From Chloroflexota bacterium (lineage in GTDB: Bacteria > Chloroflexota > Anaerolineae > Anaerolineales > VGOW01): a stretch of DNA of 61,387 nucleotides. The notes below the pieces were generated by a model. It was not told the origin of the DNA. It saw only the letters and a program-made list of their open reading frames with translations, and did no database searches. Shown here piece after piece: positions 17,076 through 25,226 of the stretch. Made by a program: the position numbers and the translations under genes. Each line of letters starts with the position of its first letter. Position 1 is the first letter of the stretch. The stretch spans positions 1-61,387 of the forward strand of contig VGOW01000018.1 of the NCBI GenBank assembly GCA_016875735.1. Direction: 5' to 3'.

Positions 17076-19132
17076 TTCTCCGTCGTCCATGCTTGAGTGA
17101 TGCGATCAATCACAATCGCCAGAGCCACAATCGCCAGCCCGGCTTCGATGCCCCGCCCGGTGTCACTCCGCGCGAGGCCGGTCACCGCTTCCAGCCCCAG
17201 CCCCGCGCCGCCCACCATCCCGGCGATGATCACCATCGAAAGCACCATCATGATCATCTGATTGATGCCGACGAGGATCGACGGCAGGGCCAACGGCAAT
17301 TGCACGTTGAACAGAGTCTGCCAGCCGGTGGAGCCGAAAGCGGTGGCGGCTTCCACCGTTTCCACCGGCACTTGCCGGATGCCCAAGTCCACTAATTTGA
17401 TTCCGGGAGGCAGGGCATACAACACGGCGGCGATGAGGCCCGGCACGCGCCCGATGTTGAAGAGCATGATCACCGGCACGAGATAAACAAACGGCGGGAT
17501 GGTTTGCAGGGTGTCGAGCAGAGGGCGCAGAACCATTTGCGCCGCGTCGTTGCGCGAGGTGAGCACGCCCACTGGCACGGCGATGATGATGGTGAAGAAG
17601 ATGGCGATGATGCACTGGCTCAGGGTGTCCATCCCCGCCTCCCACATGCCGAGCAAACCAATGGTGAAGAACCCCACCGCCGCCGCCAGCGCCAGCCGCC
17701 ATCCGCTGGCGGTGAAGGCCAGCGCCGCCACCCACAGAATCACGGTTGCCCACGGCAGAGTCTTCACCAGCAAATCGCGCAGAGGGTTCATCATTTGCAG
17801 GGTGATGAAATCGCTCAACGGGCCGGTGCCGAACGGCGAGCCGCCGATCTCGTAGAGGTTGTCGCGCATCCAACGCACCACAGCATCGGCCGGAATATCG
17901 AGGCGGATGTTCAACGCCGAAGGGAAGCCGCCGGAATGGAAGGCCAGCGCATCGGCGAGCCACAGCGCGGCCACGATCAGCACGCTGTTGATCAAGAATA
18001 GATTTTGCGCGAGCGACTCGTACACTGTTTCGTAGTTTGCGCGCCTGCCCGCCAACGGCGCGATGCGGCACACGAGCCACGCCAGCCCTTTCGCCGGAAG
18101 TTGCAGAGCCGCGAGCACGCCCGCCAAAACACGTTGGCGGCGCCCCACCCCGGTGAAGTCGTATTTGCTGAGAGCGTCGCTCAATCGATCCAAAATGATC
18201 GCCAACAGCACGATCGCCATCCCGGCCTCGAACGCATCTCCCACTTTGAGCCGCTGAAGGGAAATCGTCACCTCGCGGCCCAGCCCGCCCGCCCCGATGA
18301 GCGCGGCGATGACCACGATGCCCAGCGCCATCATGATCGTTTGATTCACGCCGGTCATGATGGACGGAAGCGCGAGCGGCAGTTCGACTTTGAGGAGCAT
18401 TTGGCGCGGCGTCGATCCGAACGAGCGCGCCGCTTCGATGGCTGAAAGAATGACTTGGCGGATGCCGAGTGTGGTGAGGCGAATGGCAGGCGGCAAAGCG
18501 TAGATGACGGTGGCCACCACGCTGGGCACGCGCGCCACGCCGAAGAACAACAGCACCGGAATGAGGTACACAAACGCGGGCATCGTTTGCATTCCGTCGA
18601 GGAGGGGGCGAAGCGCGGCCTCGAACGCGGCGCTGCGAGAGGCAATGATGCCGAGCGGGATGCCAATGAGCAGAGAGATGAATACCGACACGCTCATCAG
18701 CGCCAGCGTTTGCATACTCTCTTCCCACAGCCCCACGAGTCCGCAGAACAACAGCCCGCCCACAGCCAACAGGGTGAGCCGCCAGCCCGCGAGCCAATAG
18801 CCCACCAGCCCGAAGGCGAGCACGACGAGATACCATGGAGTGATGAGCAGAAAATCTTCGACGCGGCGCAGGCCGAAGTCAATCAAGTCGCTGAGCGGGT
18901 CGAAGAAAAAGGCGAACACCGGATGCGACGAGCGGTGGCCGATGACCCACGATTGAAAATCGTTGATGGGTTGGCGCAGGCCGAGGTTCCACGTTTCGGG
19001 AAATTTTTCGAGCAGGGCCGGTTGCGTTTGAGCGATGAACACGATGCCGACGCCGAGAGCGACGACGCCCGCCCACAGCGCGACTCGCATCCATGCCGAC
19101 GATTGGGCCGAGAGGGTCTTGGAGCCGAGCAT
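17072..19132 (-). CDS. Double-domain glycine betaine-type ABC permease
   Basis: A 686-residue membrane protein made of two homologous permease halves. Each half has its own ATPase-contact loop: EAARSFGSTPRQMLLKVELPLALPS in the first and EAATAFGSTGWQTLFNVQLPLALPS in the second (both in outline), and matching helices (ISLLIGIPLGIIASRS and TIIIAVPVGVLTSRN). ProW/OpuAB proteins usually have one such domain and work as homodimers, so this is a tandem fusion. RBS AGAGGAGA precedes the start. The ATPase gene lies 16 bases upstream. Confidence 0.92.
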   Translation of the reverse strand: MLGSKTLSAQSSAWMRVALWAGVVALGVGIVFIAQTQPALLEKFPETWNLGLRQPINDFQSWVIGHRSSHPVFAFFFDPLSDLIDFGLRRVEDFLLITPWYLVVLAFGLVGYWLAGWRLTLLAVGGLLFCGLVGLWEESMQTLALMSVSVFISLLIGIPLGIIASRSAAFEAALRPLLDGMQTMPAFVYLIPVLLFFGVARVPSVVATVIYALPPAIRLTTLGIRQVILSAIEAARSFGSTPRQMLLKVELPLALPSIMTGVNQTIMMALGIVVIAALIGAGGLGREVTISLQRLKVGDAFEAGMAIVLLAIILDRLSDALSKYDFTGVGRRQRVLAGVLAALQLPAKGLAWLVCRIAPLAGRRANYETVYESLAQNLFLINSVLIVAALWLADALAFHSGGFPSALNIRLDIPADAVVRWMRDNLYEIGGSPFGTGPLSDFITLQMMNPLRDLLVKTLPWATVILWVAALAFTASGWRLALAAAVGFFTIGLLGMWEAGMDTLSQCIIAIFFTIIIAVPVGVLTSRNDAAQMVLRPLLDTLQTIPPFVYLVPVIMLFNIGRVPGLIAAVLYALPPGIKLVDLGIRQVPVETVEAATAFGSTGWQTLFNVQLPLALPSILVGINQMIMMVLSMVIIAGMVGGAGLGLEAVTGLARSDTGRGIEAGLAIVALAIVIDRITQAWTTEK

Positions 19133-19148
19133 GGAACGCTTCTCCTCT

Positions 19149-20198
19149 CTACGCCACCAGCGCCTGCATCACACTCGTCCGATCGATGAAGCCCAGCGCG
19201 GCGCTCGCGTCGTCCAACACGGGGATGGGCGTGTCGGTGGCGGCGACGAAGGGCATCACCTCTTCCAGTTTCATATCGGGATGCACGATGTGGTGATTGG
19301 AAGGGATGGGCGCGCCGGACGGGATCGGTTTCATCGCCGCGCGAACGGTGAGCACTTTGGCTCGCGGCGCATCTTTGGTGAACGCGCTCACGTAATCGGT
19401 TTGCGGGTTGAGCACCAATTCTTCGGGCGTGCCCACTTGCACGAACTCGCCATCCTTCATGATCGCGATCCGGTCGCCGAGCCGCAGGGCTTCCACGAAA
19501 TCGTGAGTGATGAAGACGATGGTCTTGTGCATCACCGTTTGCAGTCGGATCAATTCATCCTGCATCTCGCGGCGGATGAGCGGATCGAGGGCGCTGAACG
19601 GCTCGTCGAAAAGAAGAATCTGAGGGTCAACCGCCAGCGCCCGCGCCAGCCCCACTCTCTGCTGCATCCCGCCGCTCAACTGTTTGGGGTAATGCCGCGC
19701 CCATCCGCTCAGTCCTACCAGTTCGATCATCTTCTCTGCCCGCTCGTATCGCGCCTTCTTTTCCACGCCCTGCACTTCGAGGCCGTAGGCCACGTTATCG
19801 ATCACCCGCCGGTGCGGAAAGAGGCCGAAGTTCTGAAAGACCATGCTCACTTTGTGGCGGCGCAGTTCGAGCAGCTGTCGGTCGTCCATCTTCATCACGT
19901 CCTGCCCGCCGATGATGATCTGCCCGGAGGTGGCATCGGCCAGCCGCGAGACGCTTCGCACGAGAGTCGATTTGCCGCTGCCGGAGAGTCCCATCACCAC
20001 GAACGTCTGCCCTTTGTAAACGTCGAACGACACGCCGCGCACGCCGACAACGTGGCCGGTGGTTTCGAGAATCTGCGCTCGCGTTTGTTCGGGGCGGATG
20101 GATTGAATGATGCTGAGGGGATTCTTGCCGAAGACTTTCCAAACGTCGCGGCAGGAGATTTCGGGAGCGGAGGGGATGGAGGCGGGCGCGGGAGTCAT
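19149..20198 (-). CDS. Glycine betaine-type ABC ATPase with CBS domains
   Basis: A 349-residue ProV/OpuAA-type ATPase. Walker A GLSGSGKST, signature LSGGMQQRVGLARAL, Walker B ILLFDEPFSALDPLIR and the switch His in VFITHDFVEAL are present. The C-terminal 90 residues look like a pair of CBS motifs (TDTPIPVLDDASAALGFIDR near the end), which in this family sense ionic strength or nucleotides. It is upstream of the fused permease gene on the same strand and powers uptake of the osmolyte or methylated amine. Confidence 0.92.
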   Translation of the reverse strand: MTPAPASIPSAPEISCRDVWKVFGKNPLSIIQSIRPEQTRAQILETTGHVVGVRGVSFDVYKGQTFVVMGLSGSGKSTLVRSVSRLADATSGQIIIGGQDVMKMDDRQLLELRRHKVSMVFQNFGLFPHRRVIDNVAYGLEVQGVEKKARYERAEKMIELVGLSGWARHYPKQLSGGMQQRVGLARALAVDPQILLFDEPFSALDPLIRREMQDELIRLQTVMHKTIVFITHDFVEALRLGDRIAIMKDGEFVQVGTPEELVLNPQTDYVSAFTKDAPRAKVLTVRAAMKPIPSGAPIPSNHHIVHPDMKLEEVMPFVAATDTPIPVLDDASAALGFIDRTSVMQALVA

Positions 20199-20256
20199 GA
20201 GGAAAGTATAGAGGCAATCGGGCGGATGTCAAACGATTGGCGCCTTCCGTCCGTTC

Positions 20257-20589
20257 TCACGCAATCGGCGCCCCCAACTCTGCGCCGTCATCCGGCTTGA
20301 TCAGTATCACGGTGTCGTCGGCGTTGATCGCTCCCAACACCAGCACTTCGGATTGGAACTTGCCCACGCGCTTGGGCGCAAAGTTGGTGACGGCGACGAC
20401 AAGCCGGTTGAGCAACTCTTCTTTCGAGTAGTTCGTCACCTGCGCCGACGACCGGCGGACTCCGTGCGGGCCGAAGTCAATCGTCAACTTGAAAGCGGGC
20501 TTGCGCGCTTCCGGAAAGTCCTCAACGGCAAGGATGCGCCCGACGCGCATCTCAACTTTGGCAAAATCGGAGTATGGGATCGTTTCCAT
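20257..20589 (-). CDS. csaA: CsaA-like tRNA-binding OB-fold protein
   Basis: A 110-residue single-domain protein: METIPYSDFAKVEMRVGRIL opens the EMAP-II/Arc1p-like tRNA-binding fold, followed by the typical RRSSAQVTNYSKEELLNRLVVAVTNFAPKRVGKFQSEVLVLG region (in outline). CsaA was described as a chaperone-like protein and forms homodimers that bind tRNA. It lies between the HAD gene and the transporter ATPase on the same strand. Confidence 0.9.
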   Translation of the reverse strand: METIPYSDFAKVEMRVGRILAVEDFPEARKPAFKLTIDFGPHGVRRSSAQVTNYSKEELLNRLVVAVTNFAPKRVGKFQSEVLVLGAINADDTVILIKPDDGAELGAPIA

Positions 20590-20605
20590 GAATCGGCCGC
20601 CGTCC

Positions 20606-21304
20606 TCACATCACTCCGGCTTGCCGCGCCAGCGACTGCAAATCCGGCGCTTCCCAATTCGGCTGGGCCTGCGCGGGCGGCGTCGCGCCGAAGCCCGGCT
20701 TGTCGTGGCGGCGATTGATCCACACCGTCGCGAGTCCGAACTGCTTTGCCGGAGCATGATCGTGAAAGAGACTCTGCGCCACATGCAGAATCTTTTCCTT
20801 CGGCAGGCCGATGCGCTCGAAGGCCACGCGGAAATTGTTCAGCGATGGCTTGTACGATCCGGCTTGCTGGGCGGTGATGATCCAATCGAACTCCACGCCC
20901 AACCGTTGATTCGAAAAGGCAAACAAATCGTCGTCAATGTTCGAGAGGATCGCCAGTTTGTATTTCCTCTTCAGCGCCGCCAGCGCGCGCGCCGAATCGG
21001 GAAAGGCCGGCCAATCTTTCACCGACATCGAGAAGCGAGCCAACTCTTCCTCGGTGGGCGCGAACCCCAGCCGCGCGCCAAACCCTTCCAACACCATCCT
21101 CAGCACCGTTTTGTAATTTCGGTAGTCGCCCCGCTCCGCGTTCGACTCGAGTTCGCCGTACAGTTCGAGCGCGGCATCCATCGTCATCGTTTTGCCGCGC
21201 GCCGCCAGCACAGGCCGCAGAGCGTTCCCGATTCCGGTTTCCCAATCAATCAACGTGCCATAGCAATCGAAGGTCAACACTTCAAAGCTACCAAAGCTCA
21301 ACAT
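20606..21304 (-). CDS. Haloacid dehalogenase type II-like hydrolase
   Basis: A 232-residue HAD protein; the ATG at 21304 is chosen because the conserved opening VLTFDCYGTLIDWETGIG follows at once, whereas the upstream reading is repeat DNA. Asp in FDCYGTL is the nucleophile; LAILSNIDDDLF is motif II; LGVEFDWIITAQQAGSYKPS carries the motif III lysine, and LFHDHAPAKQFGLATVWINR is motif IV. The last segments match L-2-haloacid dehalogenases, but many relatives are phosphatases. Substrate unknown; it is downstream of the corrinoid methyl-transfer genes. Confidence 0.88.
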   Translation of the reverse strand: MLSFGSFEVLTFDCYGTLIDWETGIGNALRPVLAARGKTMTMDAALELYGELESNAERGDYRNYKTVLRMVLEGFGARLGFAPTEEELARFSMSVKDWPAFPDSARALAALKRKYKLAILSNIDDDLFAFSNQRLGVEFDWIITAQQAGSYKPSLNNFRVAFERIGLPKEKILHVAQSLFHDHAPAKQFGLATVWINRRHDKPGFGATPPAQAQPNWEAPDLQSLARQAGVM

Positions 21305-21342
21305 GATCAATCGCCTCGATGAATTCTCGTAACTGCTCGCAT

Positions 21343-21470
21343 GCCAAGCACTCTGAGCGAAGTTCCGCACTTTTTGCGGAACGAAGTCGAAGAGTGCGAG
21401 TGTCACACGAGAGCCGCACCCTTCGACTTCGCGCCGAAGAACATCGGCGCTTCGCTCAGGGTGCTCATCT
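21343..21470. repeat. Nested palindrome (CTCTGAGCGAAG type)
   Basis: Outer arms AGCACTCTGAGCGAAG (from 21349) and CTTCGCTCAGGGTGCT (to 21466) enclose inner hairpins GTTCCGCA/TGCGGAAC and GCGCCGA/TCGGCGC plus CGAAGTCGAAGAGTGCGAG and its partial complement. The block abuts the stop codon (21471) of the methyltransferase gene. Confidence 0.7.
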
Positions 21471-22448
21471 TTATTGGCGAGCCTGCCGACGCGCCTCGCG
21501 GCGAGCCGCGCGCTCGTCCCGGGCCGCGTTCGCCGTCGCCGCCCGATCCGTTTGCGGGGCCGCCTTTTCGCCCGCGGCCCCGGCGTTGGTGGGCGCCGCC
21601 TCCGCCGCCCGCGCCCGCGCGTAATTCAACCACGCGCTGCAATTCTCGTCGTGGCCCATGAACACATCTCCGGCGAGAATCATTTTTCTGATCTCCGGCT
21701 CGATGGGATTGGTGATCGCGCAGGTCATCCCGGCGGCAATCGCCATGGCAATGAATGCGCCATTCAGAGTCGGGCGGTCGGGCAGGCCGAAGGAAATGTT
21801 CGACGCGCCACAGCACGTGTTCACGCCGAGCTCTTCGCGGCAGCGGCGCACGATTCTGAACAGCGACTGCCCGGCATACCGCACCGCGCCCACCGGCATC
21901 GCCAGCGGATCGATCAGCACATCCTCGCGCGGAATGCCGAAACTCTCTGCGCGCTCCACAATCTTTTTGGCAATGCCGAATCGCACATCCGGGTCTTCCG
22001 AGATTCCGGTTTCGTCGTTGGAGATGCCGATGACCGCCGCTTTGTATTTGGCAATGAGCGGCAGAACCGTCTCCAATCGTTCATCTTCGCCCGTCACCGA
22101 ATTGACCAGCGGCTTGCCCTTGTATGCCGCCAACCCGCATTCGAGGGCTTTGACGATGGACGAGTCGATGCACAGCGGCACATCGGTGATTGACTGCACG
22201 ATGCGAACGGTCTCGGCGAGGATGGCCGGCTCGTCGGCTAGCGGGATGCCGGCGTTGACATCGAGCATATGCGCTCCGGCCTCCACTTGAGCAAGGGCAT
22301 CTTTGCGCACGCGGTCGAAATTTCCGGCGGCCATTTCGGCGGCCAACAATTTGCGGCCGGTGGGGTTGATGCGTTCGCCGATGATCACGAACGGATGATC
22401 CGGCCCGATACGAACGGTTTGGGTGGGAGAGGTGATAACAGTTTCCAT
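21471..22448 (-). CDS. Methyltetrahydrofolate:corrinoid methyltransferase (AcsE/MtgA-like)
   Basis: A 325-residue protein with a pterin-binding TIM barrel: FVIIGERINPTGRK near residue 20, AHMLDVNAGIPLADE near residue 60, the substrate residues in NSVTGED, and CAITNPIEPEIRKM late in the barrel. This matches methyltransferases that move a methyl group between a corrinoid protein and tetrahydrofolate. Here it probably takes the methyl group from the methylated corrinoid protein encoded upstream in the run. The last 50 residues are an odd Ala/Arg/Glu-rich basic tail (ARDERAARREARRQARQ) beyond the normal end. Confidence 0.9.
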   Translation of the reverse strand: METVITSPTQTVRIGPDHPFVIIGERINPTGRKLLAAEMAAGNFDRVRKDALAQVEAGAHMLDVNAGIPLADEPAILAETVRIVQSITDVPLCIDSSIVKALECGLAAYKGKPLVNSVTGEDERLETVLPLIAKYKAAVIGISNDETGISEDPDVRFGIAKKIVERAESFGIPREDVLIDPLAMPVGAVRYAGQSLFRIVRRCREELGVNTCCGASNISFGLPDRPTLNGAFIAMAIAAGMTCAITNPIEPEIRKMILAGDVFMGHDENCSAWLNYARARAAEAAPTNAGAAGEKAAPQTDRAATANAARDERAARREARRQARQ

Positions 22449-22472
22449 GATTTATGATTGGCTCGGAAAGGG

Positions 22473-22562
22473 GGATCGCGGATGGCGCGGATGGAGCAGA
22501 TTGGCGCGGATTAATTTCTAAAAATGATCCGCGAAAATCCGTTTGATTCGCGTCATCCGCGC
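22473..22562. repeat. Composite palindrome (CGCGGAT type)
   Basis: Several GCGGATGGCGCGGAT-like units on the left face ATCCGCGAAAATCCG and GCGTCATCCGC on the right. The right end overlaps the last codons of the metF-like gene: the repeat sequence CGCGGATGA supplies its stop. Confidence 0.75.
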
Positions 22563-23515
22563 ACCACGATTGACTCCGTCGATTCATTCTGCCAGCGGCG
22601 CGGGAGGAGCCCGGCCTCTTCGATGATCTCGGCCACAAGTTCCTCCTGCCGATAGGCCATCACGTGCACGCCGCTCACACCCGGTATCTCGTGCACTTGC
22701 TGAATGATCTCGATGCACAGTTTCTTGCCCTCGAGCATTTGCTTCTGCGCGCCTTTCATGCGATTCACGATCTCGTCGGGAATCCACACGCCGGGCACGT
22801 GGGCTCGCATCCATTCGGCGATCTTGGCCGAGCGCAGTGGCCCCACCCCGACGAGGATGAACGCTTTTTTGTCGAGGCCGAGATCGCGCACTTTGGCCAT
22901 GAACTCGCGCAAGCGCGGCAGGTCGAAGCAGTATTGAGTTTGGATGAACTCGGCTCCGGCTTCTATTTTTTTGCCGAGACGGTGCGGGCGGAAATCGTAC
23001 GGCGGGGCAAACGGGTTTTCGGCCGCCCCCACGAAGACTCGGGGCGGCACGTCGAGTTTGCGCCCGCTGAGGAAATGTCCGTCGTCGCGCATGATACGCA
23101 CGGTGCGCACGAGAGTCATCGAATCGAAATCGAATACCGGCTTGGCTTCGGGCTGGTCGCCGGCCTGGACTCCGTCGCCAGTGAGGCACAGCACGTTCTT
23201 CACGCCCATCGCCGCCGCGCCGAGCAAATCGCCCTGAATGGCGATGCGATTGCGGTCGCGGCACGAGATTTGATACACCGGCTCGTATCCGGCGCGGGTG
23301 AGCAAGGCGCAAATGCCCACGCTCGACATGTGGCAGTTCGCGCCCGAGGCGTCGGTGGCGTTAATGGCATCGCACACGGTGGAAAGCACGAGGGCGCGTT
23401 CGTACACCGATTGCGGGTCGGCGCTGTCGGGCGGGTTGAGTTCGGCGGTGACGGCGAAGCGGCCCGACTTGAGCACGCGTTCGAGTCGTGAGCCGGAGAC
23501 GAGGGGAGGGGTCAT
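22553..23515 (-). CDS. metF: Methylenetetrahydrofolate reductase (MetF-type)
   Basis: A 320-residue FAD enzyme of the MetF family: FAVTAELNPPDSADPQSV opens the barrel (Glu as the catalytic acid), QISCRDRNRIAIQGDLLGA, VLCLTGDGVQAGDQPEAK and GAEFIQTQYCFDLPRLREF all match. It interconverts methylene- and methyl-tetrahydrofolate; in this cluster the oxidative direction, from methyl-THF derived from methylated amines, is likely. A MetV-like partner is encoded just upstream, as in acetogens. Its stop codon is inside a repeat. Confidence 0.93.
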   Translation of the reverse strand: MTPPLVSGSRLERVLKSGRFAVTAELNPPDSADPQSVYERALVLSTVCDAINATDASGANCHMSSVGICALLTRAGYEPVYQISCRDRNRIAIQGDLLGAAAMGVKNVLCLTGDGVQAGDQPEAKPVFDFDSMTLVRTVRIMRDDGHFLSGRKLDVPPRVFVGAAENPFAPPYDFRPHRLGKKIEAGAEFIQTQYCFDLPRLREFMAKVRDLGLDKKAFILVGVGPLRSAKIAEWMRAHVPGVWIPDEIVNRMKGAQKQMLEGKKLCIEIIQQVHEIPGVSGVHVMAYRQEELVAEIIEEAGLLPRRWQNESTESIVVRG

Positions 23516-23530
23516 GGGTTGGAGTTAGAG

Positions 23531-24046
23531 TTAGGGTTTGGAGTCGAGACCCCACCCCATCGGAGTCTTCTTGCCATCGCCAGTGAAGTCATTGATCCAC
23601 GCCGACGTGCCGCGCAGACTGCGATTGGTTGGCGGGTTGAGTTGCAGTATTTCTTTGCCGTAAGCAGGCATACGCTTCGAGCGATCCCATGCCTCAGCCC
23701 ACACGCATTTGATTTCGGGAATGACTTCGCAGTGGCCGTTGGCGCGCACGCCGCCGCACGGGCCGTTGCGCAAATTCTTGGGGCAAGTCTGCGGGCAAGT
23801 CATACCGGTGCTGTGCAGAACACACTGCCCGCACATGCGGCAATCGAAGATCACCCCTTTGCTCACCGCTTCGAGCGGGATGAAAACGCGCTCGACCGCG
23901 CCGCCGCGTTTGAGCCAGCGCCGAAAGGGCTTGAGCATGTTGTGCGTGAGATCGTAAGCGACTTCGAGGAAGTGCGGGTAGCGCTGGAGGAAGCGCAGAG
24001 GCGGCAGCCACGAAGAATGGCGAAGCGGCGGGTCGGCGTAAGTCAT
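23531..24046 (-). CDS. metV: MetV-like methylenetetrahydrofolate reductase partner
   Basis: A 171-residue protein matching the MTHFR C-terminal-type (MetV) family. It has a Cys-rich core: FDCRMCGQCVLHSTGMTCPQ, then TCPKNLRNGPCGGVRANGHCEV and IKCVWAEAWDRS, where the cysteines bind Fe-S or zinc. In acetogens MetV forms a complex with MetF and connects it to other electron carriers. It ends 15 bases before the metF start on the same strand. This argues for a ferredoxin-linked rather than simple NADH-linked MetF complex here (inference). Confidence 0.88.
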   Translation of the reverse strand: MTYADPPLRHSSWLPPLRFLQRYPHFLEVAYDLTHNMLKPFRRWLKRGGAVERVFIPLEAVSKGVIFDCRMCGQCVLHSTGMTCPQTCPKNLRNGPCGGVRANGHCEVIPEIKCVWAEAWDRSKRMPAYGKEILQLNPPTNRSLRGTSAWINDFTGDGKKTPMGWGLDSKP

Positions 24047-24050
24047 GGAT

Positions 24051-24116
24051 CAATGAACAATGAGACGATGAACAATGAACAATTGTCTCATTGTTCATTG
24101 TTCATTCTTCATTTCA
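24051..24116. repeat. Composite palindrome (AATGAACAATGAG type)
   Basis: AATGAACAATGAGACGATGA and further AACAATG units on the left are complementary to TGTCTCATTGTTCATTGTTC on the right. The right edge touches the stop codon of the following minus-strand gene at 24114. Confidence 0.8.
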
Positions 24117-24419
24117 TAGCTCTCTTCCCCAATTATCGATCAACAGTTTCAACCGATCATCGGGGTAGGCGGCTTCGAGTTCGGCGGCCACGGCGGCGGC
24201 CACCGAGTCGGGGTCGCCCTCGCGTTCCTGCGGATCGGCGTTGCGCCACTCGGCGAGGTAGTCGTCGGCGCCGGTCATCCCGGCGCGCATGGCCGCCTCG
24301 TCAATGGCAACTTGAAAACGATCGGAGAGCGGTTTGGCGGCGCGCGCCCGGCCCGCCTGCGCTTTCACTTGAGCCGGAATGGCTCGCCAGTAAATGATTT
24401 GATACGAAGTGGTCGCCAT
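24114..24419 (-). CDS. Small 'virulence factor'-domain protein
   Basis: A 101-residue protein that I start at the ATG at 24419 (MATTSYQIIYWRAIPAQVKA). The pattern IIYWRAIPAQV, then RFQVAIDEAAMRAG and LAEWRN, matches the small conserved family named after a virulence-factor domain, whose function is unknown despite the name. It lies inside the corrinoid/THF cluster, between the MetV-like and DUF1638 genes, and such proteins recur beside these genes, so a role in one-carbon metabolism is possible. Confidence 0.75.
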   Translation of the reverse strand: MATTSYQIIYWRAIPAQVKAQAGRARAAKPLSDRFQVAIDEAAMRAGMTGADDYLAEWRNADPQEREGDPDSVAAAVAAELEAAYPDDRLKLLIDNWGREL

Positions 24420-24423
24420 GATC

Positions 24424-24652
24424 TCGTGCACAGATTTTCACGGATGGGCACAGATGCGCTTTCAGTAGATCACGAAGGCGTCCTGAGCGGAGGCGGATGC
24501 TTTTCCCGCCGCAGTCGAAGGGCGCGGTTTGAGGCCGAGTCCGCCCTCTTCGACTATGGCCTGCTTCGCAGGCCTTCGCTCAGAGTGCTTGTTGATCCAT
24601 TGGCTATTTCTATCTGTGCAAATCGGTGTTCATCTGTGTGCCATGTTTTGAC
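24424..24652. repeat. Large nested palindrome
   Basis: Outer arms GCACAGATTTTCACGGATGG and ATCGGTGTTCATCTGTGTGCC (left and right ends) enclose an inner element with the CTGAGCGGAGGCGG and CTTCGCTCAGAGTGCTT motifs and a hairpin GCCTGCTTCGCAGGC. The inner part is of the same type as the block at 21343-21470, as if one repeat had inserted in another. No gene is seen in these 229 bases. Confidence 0.65.
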
Positions 24653-25226
24653 TCATCAATTCAACCAGCCGCGTTTCCAACGCGCCGAAGCCGGTGCGAT
24701 GCACTTCGAGCGGCAGGCGCAAATAGTCCGCCGCCCACTGCGCCCGCGCGCGCAGGTCGGGCGAGTCGGTTTGGGCGAGATAAACGGCGCGGGTGTAGTT
24801 GCCGAAGTAGTCGTCGCGCAATTGCGGAAATCGATCCAATCCCAATTCTTCGATGACAAGGTGATCGAACGACTGAACGAGATAATCGGTGAGGAAGAAG
24901 GTGCCGGGTTGCTGAGCCATCATCGACTCGAAGCGGCCATTGGCATACATCTCGAAACAGTGGGGGCCCGACACGCGCTGGACGCCTTCGGCTTCCAACA
25001 ACCGATCCAACTGCCCGCCCGTCCCGCAGTCGCCGTACACGACGATCACCTTCTCGCGCCGCGCCCGCGCCTCGGCGAGTCGTTCGCGCACCGCGTCCGG
25101 GATTCGGTCGGGGCGCATGTGCAGCAGTGACGGCACCCCGAACACATCGGCGTCCCAGCCGTGCGACTCTTTCATCGCCAACACTTCGCGGGCCAATGCG
25201 CCGCAGGCAATCAACGCGACTGTCAT
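24630..25226 (-). CDS. DUF1638 protein
   Basis: A 198-residue protein from the ATG at 25226, which overlaps the stop of the homocysteine-methyltransferase gene by ATGA. The family marks are MTVALIACGALAREVLAM at the start, VIVVYGDCGTGGQLDRLL, and GPHCFEMYANG. Three conserved cysteines (in IACGA, GDCGT, PHCFE) suggest metal or thiol chemistry. DUF1638 is regularly encoded beside methylamine/betaine corrinoid systems but has no proven activity. Here it is fixed in the operon between homocysteine methyltransferase and MetFV. Confidence 0.88.
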   Translation of the reverse strand: MTVALIACGALAREVLAMKESHGWDADVFGVPSLLHMRPDRIPDAVRERLAEARARREKVIVVYGDCGTGGQLDRLLEAEGVQRVSGPHCFEMYANGRFESMMAQQPGTFFLTDYLVQSFDHLVIEELGLDRFPQLRDDYFGNYTRAVYLAQTDSPDLRARAQWAADYLRLPLEVHRTGFGALETRLVELMSQNMAHR

